DNA from: DATBGS01 sp036557885
GTDB taxonomy: Bacteria; Chloroflexota; Ktedonobacteria; Ktedonobacterales; DATBGS01
DNA: 64,000 bases
Assembly: GCA_036557885.1 (NCBI GenBank)
Contig: DATBGS010000105.1
Location: 14,153-78,152 of the forward strand
Reading direction: 5' to 3'
Shown piece by piece: positions 42,032-50,442 of this stretch. The position numbers and the translations under genes are program-made. The notes beneath the pieces were generated by a model. That model ran no database searches. It was not told the origin of the DNA and worked only from the letters and a program-made list of their open reading frames with translations. The stretch's first letter is position 1; each line of letters starts with the position of its first letter.

Positions 42032-43459
42032 TTAAAAGACTCTGCGAAGCGCTGCCTGTGCCGCAAAGTAGCCGCAAAGACCGTGTACTGCTCCGCCTGG
42101 AGGGGTTGAAGAGGAGCAAAGATAGAGGCCCTTTGTGGATGTCGCGTAGGGCACAAGTCGGAATGTCGGGCGCGTGAAAAGCTGCCAGAAGTCCTGCACG
42201 CCGCCATTAATGTCGCCGCCAATGTAATTGGCGTTGTAGCGTTCCATTTTTTCGGCAGTGATTACGCTTTTTGCCAGGATGCGCTTGCGGAAGCCTGGCG
42301 CAAAGCGCTCAATCTGTTGCTCGATCTTATCGCTTACATCGCGTGTCGAGCCGCTGGGCACATGGCAATAGGCCCAGGCGGTGTGCTTGCCAGCCGGGGC
42401 GCGCGTGGAATCAAAGAGGCTTTGCTGCGCCAGCAGCACCAGCGGGCGCTCGGCGTGCTCGCCTTTCCAGACCGCTCGCTCGGACTCAGCGATTTCCGCC
42501 AGTGTCCCGCCTAGATGGACGGTTCCGGCCCGCGAGCACGCTACGGCTTTCCAGGGAATCGGCCCATCCAGGGCGAAATCTACCTTACAGACGCCTGGCC
42601 CATAGCGGTAGTGGCGCAGTTGGCGCTGGTAGAATGGGGAAAGGCGTTGCCCCGCCATGCGCAGCAACTGGCGCGGCGTTACATCGCAGAGAATGGCGCT
42701 GGCGGTGGGCAGCGTCTCCAATGTCTCCACTTCCACCCCGGTGATGATTTCGCCGCCAAGCGAGCGCAGGTACGCTGCCATCGCGTCGGAAATCTTTTGC
42801 GAGCCGCCGCGCGGGATGGGCCAGCCAACGACATGCCCCAGCGCGGCCAGCACCAGGCCGAAGGCGGCGCTGGGTGGCTGCTCAAGCTCCAGCATGGCGT
42901 GCCCGGCAATTCCGCCAAAAAGCGCCTGCGCGGGCGCTCCCTTGAAGCGACTTTCTGCCAGGCCGCGTGACGAACGGACAGCGCTTAGCCCAAAGCGGGC
43001 GAGCGCAAAGGGATGATGGGGAATGCGCAGCGGCCCCAAGACGCCATCAGCAATTTTTTCCCAGTTGGCAACCATTGGGGCCATCAGCCGATGATACCGC
43101 CTGGCATCCTCGCCCAGGGTTGTGCCCGTTGCCTCGATGGAACGCTCCAGCACAGCGACGCTGCCATCATCAAGGGGATGGGCCAGCGCTGCCGGGGGCT
43201 GAATCCACTCCAGACCATACTGGTCTAGCGGCAGCGTGCGAAAGAAAGACGAAGCCAGCGCCATTGGATGAATGGCCGAGCAGACATCATGCACAAATCC
43301 TGGGAGGGTCAGTTCTGCCGAACGGCAGCCACCGCCCACTTTTTCTCTCGCCTCAAAGACGATGACCGAATGCCCGGCGCGTGCCAGTGTGATCGCGGCG
43401 GCCAGGCCATTTGGCCCGGCCCCAACCACAACTGCATCATAGGAGGTTCGTGTAGCCAT
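42032..43459 (-). CDS. Phytoene-desaturase-like FAD-dependent oxidoreductase (COG1233 type)
   Basis: A 475-residue flavoprotein with an N-terminal dinucleotide-binding motif (YDAVVVGAGPNGLAAAITLARAGHSVIVFEARE), KVGGGCRSAELTLPGFVHDVCSAIHPM as in bacterial phytoene dehydrogenase-related enzymes, a central region (GGSQKISDAMAAYLRSLGGEIITGVEVE) and the C-terminal FAD motif TKGLYLCSSSTPPGGAVHGLCGYFAAQAALRR. It may act on carotenoids, retinoids or other isoprenoids; no carotenoid synthase is adjacent. The start of the gene lies 14 bases after the next minus-strand gene ends, so the two are probably co-transcribed. Confidence 0.88.
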   Translation of the reverse strand: MATRTSYDAVVVGAGPNGLAAAITLARAGHSVIVFEAREKVGGGCRSAELTLPGFVHDVCSAIHPMALASSFFRTLPLDQYGLEWIQPPAALAHPLDDGSVAVLERSIEATGTTLGEDARRYHRLMAPMVANWEKIADGVLGPLRIPHHPFALARFGLSAVRSSRGLAESRFKGAPAQALFGGIAGHAMLELEQPPSAAFGLVLAALGHVVGWPIPRGGSQKISDAMAAYLRSLGGEIITGVEVETLETLPTASAILCDVTPRQLLRMAGQRLSPFYQRQLRHYRYGPGVCKVDFALDGPIPWKAVACSRAGTVHLGGTLAEIAESERAVWKGEHAERPLVLLAQQSLFDSTRAPAGKHTAWAYCHVPSGSTRDVSDKIEQQIERFAPGFRKRILAKSVITAEKMERYNANYIGGDINGGVQDFWQLFTRPTFRLVPYATSTKGLYLCSSSTPPGGAVHGLCGYFAAQAALRRVF

Positions 43460-43472
43460 ACATTGCCAACTT

Positions 43473-44243
43473 CTAGCGCCTGGCCTGTCGGCCTCGTCGT
43501 CGTATCCAGCGGATCGGTGCCCGCACCGGAGTCATGACAAGATATATGGTAGTGCGGATTCCGGCGTTATGCCAGATGTTTTTGGCTTGCGACCACTGGA
43601 CCTTGGGGTCCACACAGATTTGCTGAAGCGTCACATGCCCTTTGACGCCAAAGGACGCCGCCAGTGCCAGCAATGTTTGCTCCCAGAACTTGTCCTCGTT
43701 TTTGCCGCCGCCAAAGCGGAAGCCTAGCTCATAGATAGGGTCGTTGGCGCGAATGAGCACCTGCGCCTGGGCCACCGTCGCGCCGTCTTCCTCGTAGGCG
43801 CTGAACGTAATCCAGCCCGCAAACATGTGGCCTTGCGGCGTCATAAACGTGAATGATTCCTCATCCGAATACAGTACCAGCACGCCAGTTGAGAGCTTGG
43901 CTGGTCCCAGGTTCATGTTAATCAAGCCAACTTCGCCTGGGGCAATGCCGGTCAGCGGCCCATAGAAGCGGTTGCCCTTGGGCCAGAACTTGGGGAAGTC
44001 GGTCTTCCATGTCTGTATCACTGCTTGAGGCGTCACGGCAGCGCCGCTGAGCCGCACCAGATAGGTTTTCTGCCACATCTGGCCGAAGCCTTGCAGGGGA
44101 CTCACGGCATGTTTCCCGCTGACGTTCAGGTTGATAGCCCCGCTGGGTACGGCTCCAAGCTGCAAGCTGGAGGCACGCTCTGCCCAATTGCCCGCGTCTC
44201 GTGGTTTTCCGGTATCTGAAGGGGTAATAGATGGGGTTGTCAT
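43473..44243 (-). CDS. Uncharacterised protein, possible SRPBCC-like fold
   Basis: A 256-residue soluble protein without recognisable catalytic motif. It has beta-rich segments (GAINLNVSGKHAVSPLQGFGQMWQKTYLVRL, WPKGNRFYGPLTGIAPGEVGLINMNLG, STGVLVLYSDEESFTFMTPQGHMFAGWITFSAYEEDGATVAQAQVLIRANDPIYELGFRFGG) that would suit a helix-grip (SRPBCC/DUF1990-like) domain binding a lipid. A basic C-terminal tail (RAPIRWIRRRGRQARR) may touch the membrane. It precedes the phytoene-desaturase-like gene in the same direction, consistent with a lipid role. The family call is tentative. Confidence 0.7.
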   Translation of the reverse strand: MTTPSITPSDTGKPRDAGNWAERASSLQLGAVPSGAINLNVSGKHAVSPLQGFGQMWQKTYLVRLSGAAVTPQAVIQTWKTDFPKFWPKGNRFYGPLTGIAPGEVGLINMNLGPAKLSTGVLVLYSDEESFTFMTPQGHMFAGWITFSAYEEDGATVAQAQVLIRANDPIYELGFRFGGGKNEDKFWEQTLLALAASFGVKGHVTLQQICVDPKVQWSQAKNIWHNAGIRTTIYLVMTPVRAPIRWIRRRGRQARR

Positions 44244-44276
44244 AGCCAGCCTCTCCCTCTCTTAGTGGTTCCTGTC

Positions 44277-44636
44277 TCAAACCGCTTCGGCAGCAGTGAG
44301 CGCCTGGGCCTCGGTTTCGTAGATTTTGATGGCATCACTCAAGCGGGTTAGTTCAAAAATATGCCGGTAATGGTCATTTAACCCGTAAACCAGCAAGCGC
44401 TGCTTCTGGCGATTGATGCGAATCAGCAGCGTCACCAGCAGGCCAATGCCGCTACTGTTCATGTACTCTAGCCCGCTAAAGTTCAGAATGTAGATGCGAG
44501 TGGTGGGCTTGCTCGCCTGCGTATAGGCATCCATCAGCACGTTTTCGGCAAAAGCCGTAACTTCGCCCTGGATGTCAATGACGCTCACCCTGGAATTGAT
44601 GAGACGCACATTCATAACGATCTTTGCCTGGGGCAT
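44277..44636 (-). CDS. STAS-domain anti-sigma factor antagonist
   Basis: A 119-residue single STAS domain as in RsbV/SpoIIAA: SRVSVIDIQGEVTAFAENVLMDAY, then RIYILNFSGLEYMNSSGIGLLVTLLIRI, where the Ser-Ser after Asn holds the phosphorylatable position, and LLVYGLNDHYRHIFELTRLSDAIKIYETEAQAL. Unphosphorylated antagonists of this type bind anti-sigma kinases and free the sigma factor. The ATG at 44636 has GAGGAAAAC upstream; a GTG at 44654 is also in frame. It lies 27 bases downstream of the second STAS gene. Confidence 0.93.
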   Translation of the reverse strand: MPQAKIVMNVRLINSRVSVIDIQGEVTAFAENVLMDAYTQASKPTTRIYILNFSGLEYMNSSGIGLLVTLLIRINRQKQRLLVYGLNDHYRHIFELTRLSDAIKIYETEAQALTAAEAV

Positions 44637-44663
44637 TGTTTTCCTCACTTCCACGCGCTGTTC

Positions 44664-45119
44664 TTAGTGCTTTCCGGGCTGGCGGTGCGGCAGATGACCG
44701 GCATCTGTCGCCTGGTGATGATGGTTGGAATGATGGGGGTGATGGGTGGACTGCTGCGCACCAGATGAGATTTGGCCCTTGCTTCTGGCACTGGACTCAT
44801 CTGGAAACACATTCATAAAGTCTACTAGCCGCGTGATCTGGAAAATCTCAATATAATGCTGGCTTAAGCCACAGGCCAGCAACTGCCGACGGGTTTTACG
44901 CGCCCGCGCTAGCAATCCGACGATCAGCGCAATGCCGGTGCTATTGATGTACTGAACCTGGCTGAAGTTGAGCAGGATAGGGTCAGCGCCCTGCTGCTCA
45001 GCCTCGGTGTAGGCTGCGTTGAGCGTGTCTTCTGCAAAGGCCGCAATGTCCCCACGCAGTTCAACAACTGCAACGCCCGGTTCGTGGCGCACTCGTGCCT
45101 CAAGATGTTGTGCTGACAT
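44664..45119 (-). CDS. STAS-domain anti-sigma factor antagonist with a His-rich tail
   Basis: A 151-residue protein. Residues 1-105 form a STAS domain (GVAVVELRGDIAAFAEDTLNAAY, PILLNFSQVQYINSTGIALIVGLLARARK; the Ser/Thr pair after Asn is the likely phospho-site). The last 45 residues form an unusual tail with about eleven His (THHPHHSNHHHQ and further His), of a kind that binds Ni, Zn or Cu in other proteins. The ATG overlaps the end of the SpoIIE gene by 20 bases, so it is translationally coupled. Confidence 0.92.
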   Translation of the reverse strand: MSAQHLEARVRHEPGVAVVELRGDIAAFAEDTLNAAYTEAEQQGADPILLNFSQVQYINSTGIALIVGLLARARKTRRQLLACGLSQHYIEIFQITRLVDFMNVFPDESSARSKGQISSGAQQSTHHPHHSNHHHQATDAGHLPHRQPGKH

Positions 45120-46824
45120 CTTTTTCTCCTTCCAGGCTCATCAGTAGCTCAATCGTATGAGAGGTGGCGTCGCTGCTGACACGCATCTCATCTACCAGAT
45201 TCTTGATCAGGAAGAGGCCCCACCCACGCGGCGTTTGCAACTCCGCCAGCTTTGCCTCCAGATCGGGGGTTTCCGCTTCGGGGATGGTTTGCGCGCCGCC
45301 CTCATCCGTGATGCGTACAGAGATGGTTGTCTCCGAGGCCAGCACCTTGATGGCAACCGGCTTGTCGGGCTGATACTGGTTGCCGTGTTCCATCGCATTC
45401 ATCGTGGCCTCAGCCACCGCCGTCTTGAGTTGCTCCAGCCGCCGCTCCGAGAGCTTAAGCGCCTGCACTGCCTGCCCTACCTGCTCCATTGCCAGGCGCT
45501 CGTTGCCAGGCTCGCTGGGGATGCTCAGTTCCGCCAGATGTCGCCAGGAGCCATTGCCTGGTTCAGATGTCGCCTGTGTCCCATCCTCAGAAACGCTCAC
45601 TACTGGCGCCGCCTCGCGTTGCAGCGTCACCAGCGTTACATCATCTTCTTGCTCCCAGCCAGGTCCAGTGAAGGCAGCAAGCTGGCCCAGGAGATAATCC
45701 ACCAGGCCCGTCTCGCCGCGATGTTCGCCCAGCAGTTGCATCACACGTGGGAACCCAAGCATCTCGCGCTCCGGGTTATGCGCTTCTGCCAGCCCATCGC
45801 TGTAGAACAGAATTGTCTCGCCTGGCTCCAGAAACGTCTCTTTTTCTTCGTAGCCCATCCCCGGCATCAGGCCAAGCGGCATGCCTGTTGCGCGTAGCTC
45901 GGAAACCCTGCCCTGGCTTCGTCGGTACGGCAGATCATGTCCGGCATTGGCATAAATCAGCCGCCCGGTGTTCACGTCAAGCACGGCGTACAGGCAGGTG
46001 ACAAACATTTTGGGAGGGATGTCGCCACAGAGCACATCGTTGACCCGCTCCAGCACTGCTCCTGGCGAGATGAGGCGCATGGCCGATGCGCGAAGCATCG
46101 TGCGGGTGGCTGCCATCACCATTGCCGCTGGCACGCCCTTGTCTGTGACATCGCCAATCACCAGACCCAGCCGCCCATCCTCAAACAAGATAAAGTCGTA
46201 AAAGTCCCCGCCGACGGCGCGCGCCGGTTGATAGTACGCGGCCAGGTGCCAGCCTGGAAGCTCAGGAAGTTCTTTGGGGAGCAGCGTTTGCTGAATGAGC
46301 CGGGCTACCGCCAGTTCTTGCTGAATGCGTTCGCGCTCTTGAATGGCCGCCTGCTGCTCTCGGACCAGTTGCGCCACGCGCACAGCAGGTGCAGCCTGCG
46401 CCGCCAGATCACTCAAGAGCTTGCGGTCATACGTAGAATAATCCTGCTCGGAGAGACGCGGCCCCAGATTCAGCAGGCCGATCAACTCGCCCTGGCTGAT
46501 TAATGGGATAGCCAGTTTGACGCCAGCGCCCCGCAGAGCGCGCACCGCCGGGGAATCCAGGCGCAGTTTTTCGATCTCCACCACGCCCGGTTCACTCAGG
46601 AAATACGCGACGAGCGGATCATTCGGCGCGATTTCCACCTGCGGCGCCAGAGCAGCAGGCGCAGACGTTTCGACTTTGATTTCTTTGACCGCCACGCTCT
46701 CAGGCGGTAGCACCGGCACAAGAGACGCCTGGGGCGCCTCCGCTGCAACCGCCGAAATTGGCTGCAAGGCATCTTTTGGCGGTGTAGATCGTTTATCTCT
46801 GAAAGGGTGCAATAGTTTAGCCAT
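45100..46824 (-). CDS. GAF / SpoIIE PP2C phosphatase / RsbW-type kinase fusion
   Basis: A 574-residue switch protein. A 75-residue Pro/Ala-rich lead is followed by a GAF domain (about 75-155), a linker helix (QEQQAAIQERERIQQELAVARLIQQTLLP), a SpoIIE/PP2C phosphatase (GGDFYDFILFEDGRLGLVIGDVTDKGVPAAMVMA, YANAGHDLPY, ILFYSDGLAEAHNPE, DDVTLV) with its metal-binding Asp residues, and a HATPase_c_2 module (AVAEATMNAMEHGNQYQPDKPV, RGWGLFLIKNLVDEM). Fused phosphatase and kinase modules can set the phosphorylation of STAS partners, two of which are encoded directly downstream. No sigma factor is encoded in the window. The promoter carries a tandem CGTAACG element. Confidence 0.94.
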   Translation of the reverse strand: MAKLLHPFRDKRSTPPKDALQPISAVAAEAPQASLVPVLPPESVAVKEIKVETSAPAALAPQVEIAPNDPLVAYFLSEPGVVEIEKLRLDSPAVRALRGAGVKLAIPLISQGELIGLLNLGPRLSEQDYSTYDRKLLSDLAAQAAPAVRVAQLVREQQAAIQERERIQQELAVARLIQQTLLPKELPELPGWHLAAYYQPARAVGGDFYDFILFEDGRLGLVIGDVTDKGVPAAMVMAATRTMLRASAMRLISPGAVLERVNDVLCGDIPPKMFVTCLYAVLDVNTGRLIYANAGHDLPYRRSQGRVSELRATGMPLGLMPGMGYEEKETFLEPGETILFYSDGLAEAHNPEREMLGFPRVMQLLGEHRGETGLVDYLLGQLAAFTGPGWEQEDDVTLVTLQREAAPVVSVSEDGTQATSEPGNGSWRHLAELSIPSEPGNERLAMEQVGQAVQALKLSERRLEQLKTAVAEATMNAMEHGNQYQPDKPVAIKVLASETTISVRITDEGGAQTIPEAETPDLEAKLAELQTPRGWGLFLIKNLVDEMRVSSDATSHTIELLMSLEGEKDVSTTS

Positions 46825-46896
46825 AGACCATCCGCCCTCCCTGTCCGCCTATTCTGGTTGCCCAGCGCAGGAGGAAAGAACACTTTTCTGTTGGTA

Positions 46897-46942
46897 ATGA
46901 TACTGGCGCTTCGTCTCCCAAGCGTTACGAACAACGTTACGA
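46897..46942 (-). promoter_or_regulatory. Tandem CGTAACG operator and -10 before the SpoIIE/STAS operon
   Basis: On the minus strand TCGTAACG occurs twice with a 12-base period (46942-46935 and 46930-46923), then exactly 20 bases, then TATCAT (46902-46897). The spacing is the same as at 41974-42019. Confidence 0.5.
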
Positions 46943-47032
46943 AAGGCACTTCATCTCAACAGAAAAAAGGTGGGCGAGGCAGCATGCCCCGCCCACACTT
47001 CTTATGTCGGTATCAGGACCAATGAAAAAGCA

Positions 47033-47827
47033 TTATCCAGAAGTCGCCCGGCGCTGCTGCTGGCGTAGCGCCTGCTGCTCTCGATAGGCAGCCATTACCT
47101 GGGCGTGCTCTGGCGAGCGCAGACAGTCTTCCTGGGCGTCTACCATTTCCGCCAGAAGCGTGTTGTCGTCCTGGGTGAAGGCGCGATCAATCTGGTGCTT
47201 GGTATGCTTGAGCGCCGTAAAGGGGATAGCAGCTATTTCCTGGGCCAGAGCCAGCGCGCGCTCCTCCAGTTGTTCGGGCGTCGTCACTTCAACGATCAGC
47301 CCCAGAGCCAGCGCCTGCTCTGCCGAGAATTGTCTGCCGAGAAAACACAACTGCTTGGCGGGGCCAGCGCCAATGATGCGGGCCAGACGCATTGGTCCCA
47401 GCGCTGCTACCACGCCCTCTTTGACCGCCGGAATGCTCATCACGGCGTCGGTGCTGGCAAGGCGCAGGTCGCAGGCCAGCGCCACTTGCAGCCCACCACC
47501 CAGGCAGTAGCCATGAACAGCGGCAATGGTGATGGCATCCAGATTCGCCAGTGCCAGGACGCCTTGTTCCCAGGTGGCGAACCAATCGCGGGAAAGATTT
47601 CCCTGCGCCAGTTCTTTCACATCCAGGCCGCTGCAAAACGCTCGCCCTTCTCCGCTCACGATGACTACCTGGGTTTCGCGGCTCTGCGCCAGGTGGCCGG
47701 TGGCCGTCACCAGATCGCGCACCCAGGCCCAGTTCGCGGCGTTGAGCGCCTGCGGGCGATTCAGCCGCAGCCGCGCCAGCGGGCCAGAGAACTCACAACG
47801 CATCGTCTCCAGTTCTATCGTTGTCAT
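47033..47827 (-). CDS. Enoyl-CoA hydratase/isomerase family protein
   Basis: A 264-residue crotonase-fold enzyme acting on an acyl-CoA. LARLRLNRPQALNAANWAWVRDL, the oxyanion-hole segment VIVSGEGRAFCSGLDVKELA and AAVHGYCLGGGLQVALACDLRLAST are conserved. At the catalytic Glu positions it has GYCLGGG rather than the usual GxAxGGG with Glu, and SIPAVKEGVVAALG, so a simple hydratase mechanism is not assured; isomerase or hydrolase activity is possible. It lies downstream of paaK in the same direction with a palindromic repeat between, within a putative acyl-CoA degradation group. Confidence 0.88.
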   Translation of the reverse strand: MTTIELETMRCEFSGPLARLRLNRPQALNAANWAWVRDLVTATGHLAQSRETQVVIVSGEGRAFCSGLDVKELAQGNLSRDWFATWEQGVLALANLDAITIAAVHGYCLGGGLQVALACDLRLASTDAVMSIPAVKEGVVAALGPMRLARIIGAGPAKQLCFLGRQFSAEQALALGLIVEVTTPEQLEERALALAQEIAAIPFTALKHTKHQIDRAFTQDDNTLLAEMVDAQEDCLRSPEHAQVMAAYREQQALRQQQRRATSG

Positions 47828-47892
47828 TGGCTAGATGCTCCTCCTGTATGCGTGTGGTCAGTTAAGCCTCACACAACCAGCCCGCCCCACCC

Positions 47893-47973
47893 CTGGCGAC
47901 TAAAGTCGCGGCTAAGGGCCTGCGGCCACCCCCAAGGCCCAGGGGCACGGCAAGTCCGCCTGCGCGGACTCCC
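47893..47973. repeat. Palindromic repeat family A, intergenic copy
   Basis: Three hairpins in a row: GCGACTAAAGTCGC (47896-47909), GGCC-TGC-GGCC (47917-47927), and AGTCCGC-CTGC-GCGGACT (47953-47970), followed by a C-run. The second copy lies inside shc (55700-55790), with the same loops and changed but still pairing stems. Confidence 0.8.
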
Positions 47974-48001
47974 CCTCTGCCCGTAGGTTTCGTGAAGCAT
48001 T

Positions 48002-49345
48002 CTAAGATAACTTGCGTAGATCAAGCGTTCGGCGGAGCTTCCCGCCTTCGCTTCTGGCGACGGAGCCTGGGGCCATCAAGGTGATCTGCATATTCAAGCC
48101 CAGCGTGCCCCTGATTTTTTGCTGAATGCTGCTGCGCAGGCTGCGCATCTGCTGATCGGCTTCCATGATTTCTTCTGAAAGCGTTTCCTGTGCTAATCCT
48201 CGAAAAAGCGCCTCGGTCACCTCCACCTTCACTTCCACCTCATCCAGCGTCCCGGCACGGGTGACGACCACCTGATAATGTGGCACGACGCCCGGAATGC
48301 CTTTCAGCACCTCTTCCACCTGCGTGGGATAGAGATTCACTCCCCGAATGGTCAGCATGTCATCCGAGCGCCCGCGAATCGGCCCCATGCGCGCATGCGT
48401 GCGGCCACAGGCGCACGGCTCATGCGTCAGGTAGGTGATGTCATTGGTCCAGTAACGCAGCAGGGGCATGGCCTCTTTGGTGAGGGTGGTGAAGATCAGC
48501 ACGCCTTCCTGTCCATCGGGCAATGGTTCACCCGTTTCTGGGTGGACTACCTCTGGATAGAAGTGATCTTCCCAAACATGGCTGCCGCTGCGCTCCTCGA
48601 TGCACTCTTGCGAGACGCCCGGCCCAATAATCTCGCTCAGGCCATAGAGGTTGGTGGAGCGGATGCCCAGGCTGGCATCTACGTCGGCGCGGATGGTTTC
48701 TGTCCAGGGTTCGGCCCCTAGCACGCCGTGTTGCAGGCTGATCTGCTCTGGCGCAATGCCGCGCTTCCTGAACTCTTCGCCCAACGTTTGCGCGTAAGAA
48801 GGCGTGCAGCAGAGCACGTCGGGCTTGAGATCGAGAATCAGCAGCATTTGCCGCTCGGTCATCCCGCCGGAAACCGGCACAACCGTCAGGCCCAGCTTCT
48901 CGCCGCCGTAGTGGACACCCAGCCCGCCCGTGAACAGCCCATAGCCGTAGGCATTGTGCAGAATCATGCCAGGACGTGCCCCGGCAGCCATCAGAGAGCG
49001 CGCCATCACTTCTGCAAACAGATCAATATCACTTCTGGAGTAGCTCATCACCGTTGGTCTGCCCGTTGTCCCGCTGCTGGCGTGCAGGCGAATCACCTGC
49101 TCTCTGGGCATAGCCAGCAAGCCAAAGGGATACTGGTCTTTCAGGTCTTGTTTAGTGGTGAAGGGCAGCCTGGGCAGGTCTTCAACGGAACGGACTTCGG
49201 CTGGCTTGATGCCGCGCTGCTTGAAGCGTTCTTGATAAAAGGGGACGCGCTCGTAGAGGGTTTGGATGAGGTGTTGCAGGCGTTCGTTCTGGAGGTCTCT
49301 GAGTTGCTGGCGAGGCAGCGCCTCAACCTGGCTGTGCATGTTCAT
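48002..49345 (-). CDS. Phenylacetate-CoA ligase (PaaK family)
   Basis: An adenylate-forming enzyme of 447 residues activating an aryl or related acid to its CoA thioester. The P-loop-like LHASSGTTGRPTVMSYSRSD, NAYGYGLFTGGLGVHYGGEKLG, TNLYGLSEIIGPGVSQEC and the C-terminal RSDDMLTIRGVNLYPTQVEEVL match PaaK closely, and the length is typical. True phenylacetate use cannot be shown without the paa oxygenase genes, which are absent here. It follows the CitE-like and CaiB-like genes on the same strand, separated from them by a long palindrome. Confidence 0.92.
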   Translation of the reverse strand: MNMHSQVEALPRQQLRDLQNERLQHLIQTLYERVPFYQERFKQRGIKPAEVRSVEDLPRLPFTTKQDLKDQYPFGLLAMPREQVIRLHASSGTTGRPTVMSYSRSDIDLFAEVMARSLMAAGARPGMILHNAYGYGLFTGGLGVHYGGEKLGLTVVPVSGGMTERQMLLILDLKPDVLCCTPSYAQTLGEEFRKRGIAPEQISLQHGVLGAEPWTETIRADVDASLGIRSTNLYGLSEIIGPGVSQECIEERSGSHVWEDHFYPEVVHPETGEPLPDGQEGVLIFTTLTKEAMPLLRYWTNDITYLTHEPCACGRTHARMGPIRGRSDDMLTIRGVNLYPTQVEEVLKGIPGVVPHYQVVVTRAGTLDEVEVKVEVTEALFRGLAQETLSEEIMEADQQMRSLRSSIQQKIRGTLGLNMQITLMAPGSVARSEGGKLRRTLDLRKLS

Positions 49346-49450
49346 CCCTGGCTCCAGTCGTACTTGTGGAAGATGTAAAAAGCCACCTCTTTGCTGGGAC
49401 TCCAGTCTACCATGCTCGTCAAGTTTGAGCTTTGAATGTTCCAGTCGTAG

Positions 49451-49504
49451 CCCGGCACGGAGGCCGGGGCTACAAGCGCTTGTAGCCCCGGCCTCCGTGC
49501 CGGG
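49451..49504. repeat. Perfect 54-bp palindrome (TACAAG hairpin family)
   Basis: Arms of 26 bases (49451-49476 and 49479-49504) are exact inverted copies around a CG centre: CCCGGCACGG.., ..GGGGCTACAAG and back. It ends 2 bases before the CitE-like stop. No U-tract follows on the minus strand, so termination would depend on the stem alone. Confidence 0.9.
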
Positions 49505-49506
49505 TT

Positions 49507-50442
49507 TCAGGTAGATGTTTTTGCTGCTATGGCCTGTTGGCGTCGCAGCGTTGTTTGCGCCATGCGGATATTAGCGGCGTCTATCATTTTGCCCTGAACG
49601 CTGATGGCCCCGCGCCCTTCCGCGCTGGCCTGCTCATAGGCTTCGACGACGGCGTGTGCCCAGGCAAGCTCGTCGGGCGTGGGGGCGAAAACGCGGTTGG
49701 CGGTTGCCAGTTGCGAGGGATGAATGCACTGCTTACCATCAAAGCCCAGCGCCAGCGCCACGCGGCAGGCTCGCTCGAACCCGGCTTCATCTTTGAAGTT
49801 GGCGTAGGGGCCATCCATGCAGCGCAGCCCATAGGCGCGCGCCGCCGCAACAATGCTGTGCATCACCGCGTGCCAGCGGTGCCCAGGGTACAGCGCGTCG
49901 TGCTCGTCGGCTTCGCCAATATTTGCCAGCGGCATACGCAGTGAGGCGGCGTAATCACCAGAGCCAAAGATGAGCGCTTCCAATCTGGGCGAACTCTGCG
50001 CAATCTCGCGCACCCAGAGGAAGCCGCTGGCGGTTTCAATCTGCGCTTCAATGCCGATGCGCTGCGAGAGGCGCTGGCGCCTCTCAATTTGCGACAGTAA
50101 CGTATCAAGAAAGCGCACATCGCCCGCGTCGTGGGTCTTGGGGAGCATAATGAGGTCAAGTCGCTCGCCCGCTGCCTCAACAATCTCGATTACGTCACGA
50201 TAGGCGAAGGGCGTATCCAGCGCGTTGATGCGCAGCATGCGCGTGCGCGTGCCAAAGTCTATGTGTTGCAGCGCCTGGATGACGTTGGCGCGGCTGGCTT
50301 CTTTTTGCTCCGGCGCAACGGAATCTTCCAGGTCCAGGCACACGACATCTGCCACGCTCTGGGTGGCTTTGTTGATCATGTCCAGGCGTGAGGCAGGCAC
50401 AAATAACATACTGCGCGAGAGCCGGGCCAGCGGGTCGCTCAT
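49507..50442 (-). CDS. CitE/HpcH-type CoA-ester lyase
   Basis: A 311-residue TIM-barrel protein of the citrate-lyase-beta/malyl-CoA-lyase group that cleaves or forms 3-hydroxyacyl-CoA esters with Mg. LARLSRSMLFVPASRLDMINKATQSVADVVCLDLEDSVAPEQK carries the metal-binding acidic pair, MLPKTHDAGDVRFLD and IEAQIETASGFLWVREIA (Glu metal ligand) are conserved, and FDGKQCIHPSQL is near the C-terminus. Its start overlaps the stop of the CaiB-like gene by 4 bases. A CaiB-type transferase plus a CitE-type lyase recalls the mesaconyl/citramalyl-CoA chemistry of Chloroflexus, but the substrate is not known. Confidence 0.92.
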   Translation of the reverse strand: MSDPLARLSRSMLFVPASRLDMINKATQSVADVVCLDLEDSVAPEQKEASRANVIQALQHIDFGTRTRMLRINALDTPFAYRDVIEIVEAAGERLDLIMLPKTHDAGDVRFLDTLLSQIERRQRLSQRIGIEAQIETASGFLWVREIAQSSPRLEALIFGSGDYAASLRMPLANIGEADEHDALYPGHRWHAVMHSIVAAARAYGLRCMDGPYANFKDEAGFERACRVALALGFDGKQCIHPSQLATANRVFAPTPDELAWAHAVVEAYEQASAEGRGAISVQGKMIDAANIRMAQTTLRRQQAIAAKTST

